Shown here piece after piece: positions 1 to 5,433 of a DNA stretch of 6,903 nucleotides (positions are counted from its first letter, which is position 1; each line of letters begins with the position of its first letter). Both the position numbers and the translations under genes were made by a program. The stretch comes from an uncultured Campylobacter sp. GTDB lineage: Bacteria > Campylobacterota > Campylobacteria > Campylobacterales > Campylobacteraceae. The notes beneath the pieces are model-generated. The model saw nothing but the letters and a program-made list of their open reading frames with translations, was not told where the DNA came from and searched no databases. Location of the stretch: the NCBI RefSeq assembly GCF_937996225.1, contig NZ_CALKTC010000026.1, positions 1-6,903 of the forward strand. The letters run 5' to 3'.

Positions 1-57
1 GACGGGGAGCTTCGCTCCCTCGACCCACCTAAAGTTACGGCAGGCTATCGCCTGCAT
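1..57 (-). CDS. Possible start of next early prophage gene (partial)
   Basis: An ATG at 57-55 on the minus strand opens a frame that stays open for 19 codons to the window edge. It contains NFRWVEGAKLPV, which looks like ordinary protein. There is no clear Shine-Dalgarno sequence in front of the ATG (the upstream bases are CGCTGAAA), and an in-frame stop lies three codons before it. The frame follows the 115-423 gene by about 57 bases on the same strand, which suits a continuing operon. Against it, the stretch also contains two perfect hairpins and could be a non-coding intergenic structure. The product is not recognised. Confidence 0.35.
   Translation of the reverse strand, partial: MQAIACRNFRWVEGAKLPV
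5..55. repeat. Two short perfect hairpins
   Basis: GGGAGC (5-10) pairs with GCTCCC (14-19) across a 3-base loop, and GCAGGC (40-45) pairs with GCCTGC (50-55) across TATC. Both lie downstream of the 115-423 gene in the direction of transcription. Neither is followed by a clear T tract on the minus strand, so a terminator call is weak. The second hairpin begins two bases into the candidate ATG at 57 and could affect its translation. Confidence 0.4.
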
Positions 58-114
58 TTTCAGCGATTAGCTTTAGCGCTTATGTAGGCTCTTGCAAAAA
101 GGGCCCGATAAACG

Positions 115-423
115 TTATGCTTCTTGTAAATACTTTAAAATTTTCCCAATATACGGGCTTTCCGCCATCGTCTCATCGGCGCAGATATGAAGCCTGCCGA
201 AGCTCGCAATTTCCGTGCAGGGCTTTTTAGAGCCATAGAAAAAGCTCACGTAAAATGCCCAGCCCTTTACGAGCTTCCCGTCCTTCACCTCGTCGCGACG
301 CACAGATCGCAGGCCTACACGTACCATAGCGGGCACGGCGGCGCTCATATTTGCGTGCAGCTCTCGAAGAGCTGCGGCGCTGTAATCCTGCGCACTTAAA
401 TTGATTAGATCTTTTAACTTCAA
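115..423 (-). CDS. Hypothetical early prophage protein (about 102 aa)
   Basis: Function not recognised. The frame encodes a small mixed-charge protein with no signal peptide or membrane segment; its C-terminal half contains an aromatic/basic stretch around GWAFYVSFFYG and ends in KILKYLQEA. Two starts are possible. ATG at 474 gives 119 aa, overlaps the upstream gene by 55 bases and has no good ribosome binding site. TTG at 423-421 gives about 102 aa; it has AAAAGGA eight bases upstream and overlaps the TGA stop of the preceding gene, a typical translational-coupling arrangement, so TTG is preferred here. It sits at the distal visible end of the early operon, after the transposition genes, where Mu relatives carry small accessory or regulatory genes. 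Confidence 0.7.
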   Translation of the reverse strand: MKLKDLINLSAQDYSAAALRELHANMSAAVPAMVRVGLRSVRRDEVKDGKLVKGWAFYVSFFYGSKKPCTEIASFGRLHICADETMAESPYIGKILKYLQEA

Positions 424-686
424 CTCTTCGTTCCTTTTAGCGCCCAACCGCTGCCTAGCCTTTGAGCTCTGCATTTTTCTATCTCGGCGATCGTCTCAAA
501 TATTGCCATCCACTTTCCACGATTTCTAGGATGCTTGAGCTTTGCAAGCGCCGCCCGCTCTATAGCAGCTACGCGCTCTACGCTGATGCCGAATATCGCC
601 GCAAGCTCTTTATAGCTGGCGTCGGCATCATCTTTTAGGGCTCTTGCGCTTTCGCGCTTACTTAGCGCTAGCGATATCTTTGACAT
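420..686 (-). CDS. Sigma-70 region 4-like helix-turn-helix protein
   Basis: An 88-aa basic protein whose central segment, SYKELAAIFGISVERVAAIE followed by RAALAKLKHP, follows the pattern of sigma-70 region 4: a helix-turn-helix with an E-LA--FG-S-ERV core, then the IE--AL-KL+HP helix that in sigma factors contacts the -35 element. Regions 2 and 3 are absent, so it cannot act as a complete sigma factor. It is more likely a DNA-binding regulator, or a protein that competes with or modifies host sigma. ATG at 686 is preferred; a TTG five codons upstream (701) is possible but lacks a ribosome binding site. The start lies inside the end of the 658-831 gene (29-base overlap), and the stop overlaps the next gene's TTG, so it is translationally coupled on both sides. 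Confidence 0.8.
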   Translation of the reverse strand: MSKISLALSKRESARALKDDADASYKELAAIFGISVERVAAIERAALAKLKHPRNRGKWMAIFETIAEIEKCRAQRLGSGWALKGTKS

Positions 687-831
687 CTTTCTTCTCTTCA
701 AATAGCACGCGCTGCTTGTGCTCGCCTACCTTGCCGATGTTAAAGCTCTCTACTGGACGCAGATAACCCATTACCCTCGTATAGACGATGCATCTGGTGC
801 GTTTTGCTTGCAGCTCTTTTGGAAATTTCAT
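658..831 (-). CDS. 57-aa protein resembling the C-terminal tail of anaerobic NrdD
   Basis: Reading the minus strand gives a 57-codon frame with AAAGGA six bases before the ATG, a strong ribosome binding site. The core, RTRCIVYTRVMGYLRPVESF then NIGKVGEHKQRV, follows the C-terminal end of class III (anaerobic) ribonucleotide reductases: a cysteine just before a V-R-V-GYL segment, then FN-GK--E---RV. In full NrdD this tail carries a zinc-binding cysteine site next to the glycyl radical loop. Here there is only one cysteine, no glycyl radical motif and no catalytic domain, so it cannot reduce nucleotides alone. It might modulate or imitate host NrdD, or bind metal as an oligomer; both are guesses. 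It sits between an unknown gene (65-base gap) and the sigma-like gene, which it overlaps. Confidence 0.75.
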   Translation of the reverse strand: MKFPKELQAKRTRCIVYTRVMGYLRPVESFNIGKVGEHKQRVLFEEKKDVKDIASAK

Positions 832-896
832 ACTTCATCCTTTAAATTTGACTTTATAAGACGCCCGCACGGGGCGCCATTTAAAATCAAAGCTGC

Positions 897-1085
897 CTAA
901 CCCCAAATCGTTCCTAGTCCTCGATGAAATCTCGGCACCGGCACCGCCATGCTCTCACGTCGTCTCCTCTTTGAGATCCAACCTCGCGGGGTGCGAAATA
1001 GAATGAATGAGTGCGCGATTATGATCTCATCCTTGCAGGCCTTGAGATCGCTCATTTTCATATTTGTATCTTTTGAAATTTTCAT
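897..1085 (-). CDS. Hypothetical early prophage protein (62 aa)
   Basis: Function not recognised. The start is well supported: AAGGAG (1092-1097) lies six bases before the ATG at 1085, and the gene begins 28 bases after the ATPase stop codon. The N-terminus is lysine-rich with three methionines in the first eleven residues. The middle contains IIIAHSFILFRTPRGWISKR, and a run of arginines (KRRRRES) precedes a short Pro/Gly tail. There is no cysteine pair, signal peptide or convincing membrane helix; IIIAHSFILF is too short to span. It is probably translated from the same transcript as the transposase and ATPase. Confidence 0.6.
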   Translation of the reverse strand: MKISKDTNMKMSDLKACKDEIIIAHSFILFRTPRGWISKRRRRESMAVPVPRFHRGLGTIWG

Positions 1086-1092
1086 TTTTATC

Positions 1093-1119
1093 TCCTTACA
1101 ACCATTACAACTATTACAA
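1093..1119 (-). repeat. Three tandem 9-bp repeats at the end of the ATPase gene
   Basis: On the minus strand the units are TTGTAATAG, TTGTAATGG and TTGTAAGGA. The first supplies the last leucine and the TAA TAG double stop of the ATPase gene; the third provides the AAGGAG ribosome binding site of the next gene. The repeat unit gives successive in-frame stops, so gain or loss of a unit would not alter the ATPase but would change the spacing between the two genes. Confidence 0.7.
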
Positions 1120-2043
1120 CAAAAGCATCTTCGTGGCTTCTTTTATTACGTCTTCGTTTATCGTGCCGCCGCCGTATTCGCAAAGCATCTTCGAGCGCCT
1201 TAAAAGCTTTTCGGTTTTTCTGAAATTTCCTTTTGCAAGCCTTTGTATTAGCCCTATGCAGTCCTTATCTTCTACGCCGAAGCTTTTGCAAACCTCTTTT
1301 AGATCATCGGATATGATCTGATTATCATCGTTTAGATAGCTCAAGCCGCCCAGTATCCATTTGTTACCGACGCGCGAACTGAGTTGCTCTAAGGCGTCGC
1401 CGCTTCGCGAAGAGGTCAAATTTAGCTGCAATTTGTTTGTGCCGACAAGCACTAGCGGCGCGCGACTAAAATCGTGCATCCTTCTTAGGCTCTCCAGTGC
1501 ACGATACGGAAGGTGCTCCGCCTCGTCTATGATGATCGTTTTGCTGAGCTTTTTCAGCTCTGCTGCACTGCGGCGGATCAGATCGTCGATACATCCCTTA
1601 CTTTCTAATCCGAGCTCAGCCGTTAAAATTTTAAAAAGGCTTTTTGCAGACGTATTGATCGTAGCCTCTATTAAGATGCTGTCCGGATGTGTGCGGACGT
1701 ATTCCTTGATAGCTCTCGTCTTGCCGCTACCCGCCGCGCCGCTAATCATCGCCATATCGCGATCTTTGACCGCCCAGTTGATGACCGCGTGGATGCTTTT
1801 TGCATCGCGGGTTTTGATGAAAGGCAGCTCGTCTTGCAAAACATCGACTTTTTTGATAAAATTGTCAATGTAGTTTTTTGCGGGTCCTTCTACTTTGTGT
1901 GCATATTTGTAGGAGGATCCCTCCTTGATATATCCCGAAATATACGCGGGATTAATCCCCAAAAGCTTTGCGAATTTGTTTTGGCTCATACCGCTTTTTT
2001 CGTTTTCTTTGATGAACCGCACTATGTCGTTTGCCAGCTTCAT
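1114..2043 (-). CDS. MuB-like AAA+ ATPase, transposition target protein
   Basis: A 309-aa ATPase, close to MuB of Mu (about 310 aa). Residues about 5-40 form a Cro-like helix-turn-helix (GMSQNKFAKLLGINPAYISG), as in MuB. The AAA+ module follows, with Walker A GAAGSGKT at 102-109, Walker B IIIDEAE at 170-176, and a sensor-1-like LVLVGTN at 197-203. A helical C-terminal part around 270-285 contains GNFRKTEKLLRR, in the sensor-2 position. By family knowledge, MuB-type proteins coat DNA as ATP-bound filaments, deliver target DNA to the transposase, stimulate its strand transfer and confer target immunity. The ribosome binding site AAAGGA (2050-2055) is six bases before the ATG. The gene follows the transposase by 86 bases, a gap filled with overlapping palindromes, and precedes the small early genes. 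Confidence 0.93.
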   Translation of the reverse strand: MKLANDIVRFIKENEKSGMSQNKFAKLLGINPAYISGYIKEGSSYKYAHKVEGPAKNYIDNFIKKVDVLQDELPFIKTRDAKSIHAVINWAVKDRDMAMISGAAGSGKTRAIKEYVRTHPDSILIEATINTSAKSLFKILTAELGLESKGCIDDLIRRSAAELKKLSKTIIIDEAEHLPYRALESLRRMHDFSRAPLVLVGTNKLQLNLTSSRSGDALEQLSSRVGNKWILGGLSYLNDDNQIISDDLKEVCKSFGVEDKDCIGLIQRLAKGNFRKTEKLLRRSKMLCEYGGGTINEDVIKEATKMLLL

Positions 2044-2084
2044 TTTTCATCCTTTCTTTTAAAATTTAAAGTCCTTAAAATCCG

Positions 2085-2129
2085 TTTAAAGCCCTTTAAA
2101 AAGCACTTTTAAAATGCTTTTTGAAAAGC
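2085..2129. repeat. Three overlapping palindromes between transposase and ATPase genes
   Basis: TTTAAAG (2085-2091) pairs with CTTTAAA (2094-2100). AAAAAGCA (2098-2105) pairs with TGCTTTTT (2115-2122) across a 9-base loop. GCTTTT (2116-2121) pairs with AAAAGC (2124-2129), which abuts the transposase stop codon. Neighbouring hairpins share bases, so they exclude each other. In the leftward transcript the middle hairpin ends in a run of U followed by AAAGGG, which could act as a partial terminator or attenuator, though its stem has only two G-C pairs. Confidence 0.6.
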
Positions 2130-4196
2130 TTATTCGCCGCTTGCCATCTCTATGGCGTCATCGAGGCTAAATTTAGCCCTCTGTTTCGCTACACTCACTT
2201 CTAAACTCTCATAATTAAACGCTTTGGCGCTGATTTCGTTTATCTCTTTTTGGGTTTTAATCGTTTCCTTTACGGCTTTTACCTGGTCATTATCCTCATA
2301 AACAAAATTTTCAGGCTTTAGAGCTTCTTTATGCGCCGCAAGCATTACCTCGAGGTCATAATCGACGTTGAGCCTTGTAAACTCGCTAAATTCTGCGCGC
2401 TTAATGACAGATCGAATAGCCTTCATCTCATCCTTAAAGACCTTTTTGACCATCTTATACATCTCGGCGCTCATCGGGCAAATGTTTTTATCTTTGGCTT
2501 CGCAGATGAAATTTCCGCTCTTATCAAACACAAATACGCTGCTTACGTCATCGATATTCTCGCTTATGAATACCTCTGTGCCTACGCTCGGCAAAAATTG
2601 GCTGACGAATTGCATCGCCTCATAATTGATGCCCTTTTTACCGACTACTCTTCGCTCTAAGCCTCCTGCATGAAGCATAAATTCATCGAGTCTGACGCCC
2701 TTTAGCGGTGTATCGTCGGCATTCCATCTATTTATCGGGCTATTTCTCTTTCTGCCTACGCTCATTAGATCCCAGCTTAGCACTTCGGTTTCGAATCTAT
2801 CCCGCACCTGCTGCAAAGTTAGCAAATACTTTAAATTTGTCTTTTTCGGGAGTCCGTTTTCATCTTTGGCGTGCCTTTCCTTTTTAGGCGTACGCTGCTC
2901 TACCGCTTCGCGCATTGCGAGATTGAAGCCGATATAGCCCGGCGTTTGCGAAATCCCGCCGTGCTGGAGCGTGCCGAAATGTCTTTCCACAAATCCCTTC
3001 TCGTCGCCGCTGTATGCGATAGCTCTATCGTAATCGATCCCGAGCCCGTTTAATAGGTGCTGAAACTGATCGCTTAAATAATCCTTGCCGTTATCGCCCT
3101 TGATAAAGTCCGGCTTTCCAAATTTGCTTAGAGCTTTCCACATCAATCGAATTAGCCCCAAAGCGTTTGATTTTCGCTCGATACTCGCTACGCAGCGGCC
3201 GCTATAAACATCCACGATACTTAGCACATTTGCACGTATTGCTTCGCCTTTTTCGCCGTCGCGCACCATCACGTCAAGCGGCGAGCTATCTATCTGCCAG
3301 CATTGATTTCTGCGCGTGATGATCTCTCCTTGATCCCCCATAGCAGGCTGGAAATAGCTTTTTGCCTTGTCTTCGCCTTTAGTTATCATTACGTACTCGA
3401 GGCGGCGAGCGGGATCTGCATAATAATTATCCAAATACCTTTTTACGACGCCCGCATCAAAGAGCGGCTTTATGGTGCCGCATAAAAATTTAGGATAGTT
3501 ATGCGGCTCGCCGTGGCGATAAAAATACTCTTTATGTAGATCTCGCCAAAGCTGAGCGACGTTTAGACCGCCCGCGCCGTAAGCGCGAAATTTATCAAGC
3601 ACGAACTCGCTCATCCACGGCTCAAGCTTGCTTTCGCTCTTTCGATGCTTACCGCGATTATCTACCAAAGCGACTGCGCCGCCCGCCTTATACGCTCTTT
3701 GCCATCTAAAAAGGTTTGCTTCGCTCACGCCGAAGCTTTCGCAAAACTTTTTAGAGGGCACGTTGCTCTTCTTCGCCTCTTCCCATTCCTTTAAAATTTT
3801 GATCTTCTCGCTTGCCTTGCTTTTATCTGCAGGGCTTAGCATCGCATAGCTTGAACCGCCCGGCTCATCTAATCCATCTTTTTGCTCTTTTACGTCTTGC
3901 GTGCCGAGATCACGACCTTTTACATCGCTAAATTTCATCTGTTTTACTCCGTTTTCAGAAGCGGTATCGCTTAGCCATACGTTTATATTTTTGTCGATTT
4001 TTCCGCGCTTGATAGCAGCGTCAATATCTGCGATACTGACCTCAAAAAGCAGCTTCGCTCCGCCGCGGCTTCTAGCGCCGACGTTTTGAAGGCGGATGAA
4101 TGGGTATTTTGATGAGTGGCGGCGCGAAGCTTCTTTTAACGCGCTTAAAGAAACGTTAAAAACCTCAGCCGCTACTGCAGTCTCGACATACGACAT
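2130..4196 (-). CDS. MuA-like DDE transposase
   Basis: A 688-aa transposase, near the 663 aa of MuA. Residues about 4-62 form an N-terminal winged-helix region like the MuA end/enhancer-binding domain. A helix-turn-helix segment follows at about 145-170 (KKFCESFGVSEANLFRWQRA). The RNase-H-like core has WQIDSSP with Asp303, IKGDNGKDY with Asp368 and GFVERHFG with Glu404. A beta-barrel domain (Mu-transpos_C type) lies at about 515-575, and a charged helical tail, where MuA contacts MuB, ends the protein. It cuts and joins the phage ends to target DNA as a multimer. The D-to-E interval is 35 residues, as in TnsB and retroviral integrase, unlike the 55 of MuA. ATG at 4196 overlaps the stop of the upstream gene (TGATG); the preceding in-frame TTG (4199) is an alternative start. 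Confidence 0.95.
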   Translation of the reverse strand: MSYVETAVAAEVFNVSLSALKEASRRHSSKYPFIRLQNVGARSRGGAKLLFEVSIADIDAAIKRGKIDKNINVWLSDTASENGVKQMKFSDVKGRDLGTQDVKEQKDGLDEPGGSSYAMLSPADKSKASEKIKILKEWEEAKKSNVPSKKFCESFGVSEANLFRWQRAYKAGGAVALVDNRGKHRKSESKLEPWMSEFVLDKFRAYGAGGLNVAQLWRDLHKEYFYRHGEPHNYPKFLCGTIKPLFDAGVVKRYLDNYYADPARRLEYVMITKGEDKAKSYFQPAMGDQGEIITRRNQCWQIDSSPLDVMVRDGEKGEAIRANVLSIVDVYSGRCVASIERKSNALGLIRLMWKALSKFGKPDFIKGDNGKDYLSDQFQHLLNGLGIDYDRAIAYSGDEKGFVERHFGTLQHGGISQTPGYIGFNLAMREAVEQRTPKKERHAKDENGLPKKTNLKYLLTLQQVRDRFETEVLSWDLMSVGRKRNSPINRWNADDTPLKGVRLDEFMLHAGGLERRVVGKKGINYEAMQFVSQFLPSVGTEVFISENIDDVSSVFVFDKSGNFICEAKDKNICPMSAEMYKMVKKVFKDEMKAIRSVIKRAEFSEFTRLNVDYDLEVMLAAHKEALKPENFVYEDNDQVKAVKETIKTQKEINEISAKAFNYESLEVSVAKQRAKFSLDDAIEMASGE

Positions 4197-4429
4197 CAAC
4201 TAGCCTTTTTATCTGCTTCTTCGTTTTGTTTTTTGATAAATCCTGCCGGCATCTGCTTGATTATGCCCTCGCTCAAAAGCGCTTCAAATACCTTTTTTGA
4301 TGTCTTAAAATTCTTATTTCCGAGCACTTCGCCATTGATTACCATGTAGGTGGTACGCTCGCTTAGATTATGCTTTTTTGCCCACTGCCTAATGCTTATG
4401 CAGTTATTTTTAAAGTAATCCCTTATCAT
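4196..4429 (-). CDS. Small helix-turn-helix regulator, Ner/Cro-like
   Basis: A 77-aa basic protein, first gene of the leftward early operon. Residues about 11-36 (SIRQWAKKHNLSERTTYMVI) read as a helix-turn-helix, and the rest is a helical, lysine-rich tail without other domains. Position and size match Ner of Mu (75 aa), which limits early and repressor transcription. Similarity to Ner itself is positional and structural, not clear from residues, so an unrelated Cro-type protein doing the same job is equally possible. AGGGG lies six bases before the ATG. Its TGA stop overlaps the transposase ATG. Likely targets are the palindromes in the adjoining 4430-4625 control region. Confidence 0.8.
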   Translation of the reverse strand: MIRDYFKNNCISIRQWAKKHNLSERTTYMVINGEVLGNKNFKTSKKVFEALLSEGIIKQMPAGFIKKQNEEADKKAS

Positions 4430-4451
4430 TTGGAGCCCCTTTCATTTAAAT

Positions 4452-4473
4452 TTTTCATCTTTAACAATGAAAA
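4452..4473. promoter_or_regulatory. Inverted repeat in the early-transcript leader
   Basis: TTTTCAT (4452-4458) pairs with ATGAAAA (4467-4473) across an 8-base loop, and A/T-rich flanks extend the pairing with a bulge. It lies just upstream of the ribosome binding site of the HTH gene, inside the untranslated leader of the leftward transcript. It could be an RNA hairpin or a protein binding site; all its stem pairs are A-T except one in each arm. Confidence 0.35.
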
Positions 4474-4509
4474 TTTTAAAGAACTTTTTACAAACCTTTG
4501 AAAGTTTTA

Positions 4510-4523
4510 ATCTCGAATGAGAT
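4510..4523. promoter_or_regulatory. 14-bp palindrome beside the repressor -10 box
   Basis: ATCTC (4510-4514) and GAGAT (4519-4523) flank GAAT, forming a perfect inverted repeat. It overlaps the first base of the rightward TATAAT at 4523-4528, so a protein bound here would cover the spacer of the putative repressor promoter. Confidence 0.4.
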
Positions 4524-4528
4524 ATAAT
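4523..4528 (+). promoter_or_regulatory. Candidate -10 box of the repressor promoter
   Basis: TATAAT on the plus strand. There is no good -35 element at 16-18 bp, but campylobacterial sigma-70 promoters commonly lack one. A start near 4535 would give a leader of about 90 bases before the repressor ATG, and the transcript would run through the early promoter facing it. A weaker alternative is the TATAGT at 4554-4559, closer to the gene. Confidence 0.4.
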
Positions 4529-4550
4529 TTTTCTTCAAAGATTTGAAAGT

Positions 4551-4579
4551 ATTATATAGTATTTTTACCTTATTGTCAA
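4551..4579 (-). promoter_or_regulatory. Consensus early promoter of the transposition operon
   Basis: On the minus strand TTGACA (4579-4574) and TATAAT (4556-4551) are separated by exactly 17 bp, a perfect sigma-70 consensus. Transcription should start near 4544 and give a leader of about 115 bases before the Ner-like gene. The -35 box and much of the spacer lie inside the palindrome at 4561-4588. A promoter this strong would need tight repression in a lysogen. Confidence 0.85.
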
Positions 4580-4596
4580 GGTAAAAATACCTTATT
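4561..4596. promoter_or_regulatory. Operator: perfect 11+11 bp palindrome with a third half-site
   Basis: ATTTTTACCTT (4561-4571) and AAGGTAAAAAT (4578-4588) form a perfect inverted repeat around ATTGTC. TACCTTATT recurs at 4566-4574 and 4588-4596, 22 bp apart (two helical turns), so the right arm also forms a second palindrome, AAGGTA-AAAA-TACCTT (4578-4593). The array covers the early promoter -35 and spacer and lies upstream of the repressor gene. It is the best candidate for cooperative binding of the S24-type repressor, with occlusion of RNA polymerase. Confidence 0.75.
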
Positions 4597-4625
4597 AAAT
4601 AAAATTTTTAACTAAAGGGGCGGAA

Positions 4626-5249
4626 ATGGGCGATCAGAAAGATAAAATCATATTTGAAAATATGAAAAAGTTTTTTAGAGTTGATAGTCTCGAAGATGTA
4701 GCAGAAAAGCTCGGCTACTCTAGAAGTACGGCTGCTACATGGCGCTCAAAAGGGATAACCTCAACGGCAAAACTAAAATTCGTTAACTTAAGTGCCAATA
4801 AGGTTAATAAACCATATAAAGATCAAGCCTATTTAAGATATTTTGAGGATGTGACGGCAAGCGCGGGTTACGGCTCGAACAACGACACACAAAATTACTC
4901 TATAATCCCTATCGGTAGAGATTTCATGGAGCAAGTGTTAAAAATACCTCTTAAAAATTACGATGTAATCAAAGTTTATGGAGATAGTATGGAGCCATTC
5001 GCCCAAGATGGCGACGCTGTAGTGGTTGATTTGGACGCAGAGGTAAAAAATGGCGATATCGTCATAGCAAATATCGGCGGAGATGCATATATGAAAAAAT
5101 TTTTAAGAGATAATATACACAAAGAAATAAAACTAACATCGTTAAATAGCTTTTATCAAGACATTGTTTTAAAGGGGACAGAAATAGATCAGCTAAAAAT
5201 AGTGGGCAAGGTTCAGTGCAAATTTAATATCAATGTAAAAATATTTTAA
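4626..5249 (+). CDS. LexA/CI-type phage repressor with S24 peptidase domain
   Basis: A 207-aa lysogeny repressor. Residues about 8-45 hold a CI-like helix-turn-helix (LEDVAEKLGYSRSTAATWRS). Residues about 92-205 form a LexA/S24 peptidase domain, with the nucleophile Ser121 in VYGDSMEP, the general base Lys157 in AYMKKF, and the GDIVIA strand between them. Ala80-Gly81, in ASAGYG, sits where such proteins cut themselves. By family knowledge it dimerises, binds operators and self-cleaves when RecA filaments form on damaged DNA. AAAGGGG lies five bases before the ATG. It is transcribed away from the early operon toward the phage end, as c is in Mu, although Mu c itself is not S24-type. Its base composition is visibly more A/T-rich than the early operon, which suggests module exchange. 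Confidence 0.93.
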   Translation: MGDQKDKIIFENMKKFFRVDSLEDVAEKLGYSRSTAATWRSKGITSTAKLKFVNLSANKVNKPYKDQAYLRYFEDVTASAGYGSNNDTQNYSIIPIGRDFMEQVLKIPLKNYDVIKVYGDSMEPFAQDGDAVVVDLDAEVKNGDIVIANIGGDAYMKKFLRDNIHKEIKLTSLNSFYQDIVLKGTEIDQLKIVGKVQCKFNINVKIF

Positions 5250-5269
5250 AATATAAAAATAACCTTAAT

Positions 5270-5433
5270 ATGTGTCTTAATCAAGAAACGAATTTTTAAG
5301 TTTTGCGGTTGTCTTTGTGTTGTTTTTTTGTATGTGTCTTAATCGTAAAGCTTAGAATGAGGTATTTTGATGATGACTAAGACACTTTAAGCTTTATTAA
5401 GACATATATTTTTGATTTTTATGTGTCTTAATC
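5270..5433. repeat. Array of five 13-bp motifs, probable transposase binding sites
   Basis: ATGTGTCTTAATC occurs exactly at 5270-5282, 5332-5344 and 5421-5433 on the plus strand. Two copies with 11 of 13 matches lie inverted at 5375-5387 and 5395-5407. Five copies in 164 bp, all between the repressor stop and the flank and nowhere else noticed in the window, cannot be chance. Mu carries transposase sites L1-L3 in the same place, so these are most likely the sites bound by the N-terminal domain of the 2130-4196 transposase. The outermost copy would be L1. Confidence 0.85.

Larger units (their letters stand above)
4497..4550. promoter_or_regulatory. Repeated TTTGAAAGT boxes, possible operator sites
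   Basis: TTTGAAAGT occurs at 4497-4505 and again at 4542-4550, 45 bp apart. The second copy is the right half of a palindrome, TTCAAA (4534-4539) and TTTGAA (4542-4547). It abuts the -10 box of the leftward early promoter, overlapping its start site. These are candidate sites for the Ner-like protein; the assignment is inference from position. Confidence 0.4.

Noticed and set aside
718..900. 60-codon plus-strand frame opposite the NrdD-like miniprotein.
   Set aside because: It runs against the operon, and the minus strand shows a recognisable family pattern and a good ribosome binding site.
1361..2112. Long plus-strand open frames opposite the ATPase gene.
   Set aside because: They are antisense shadows: the minus strand has Walker A, Walker B and a ribosome binding site, while the plus frames lack recognisable domains.
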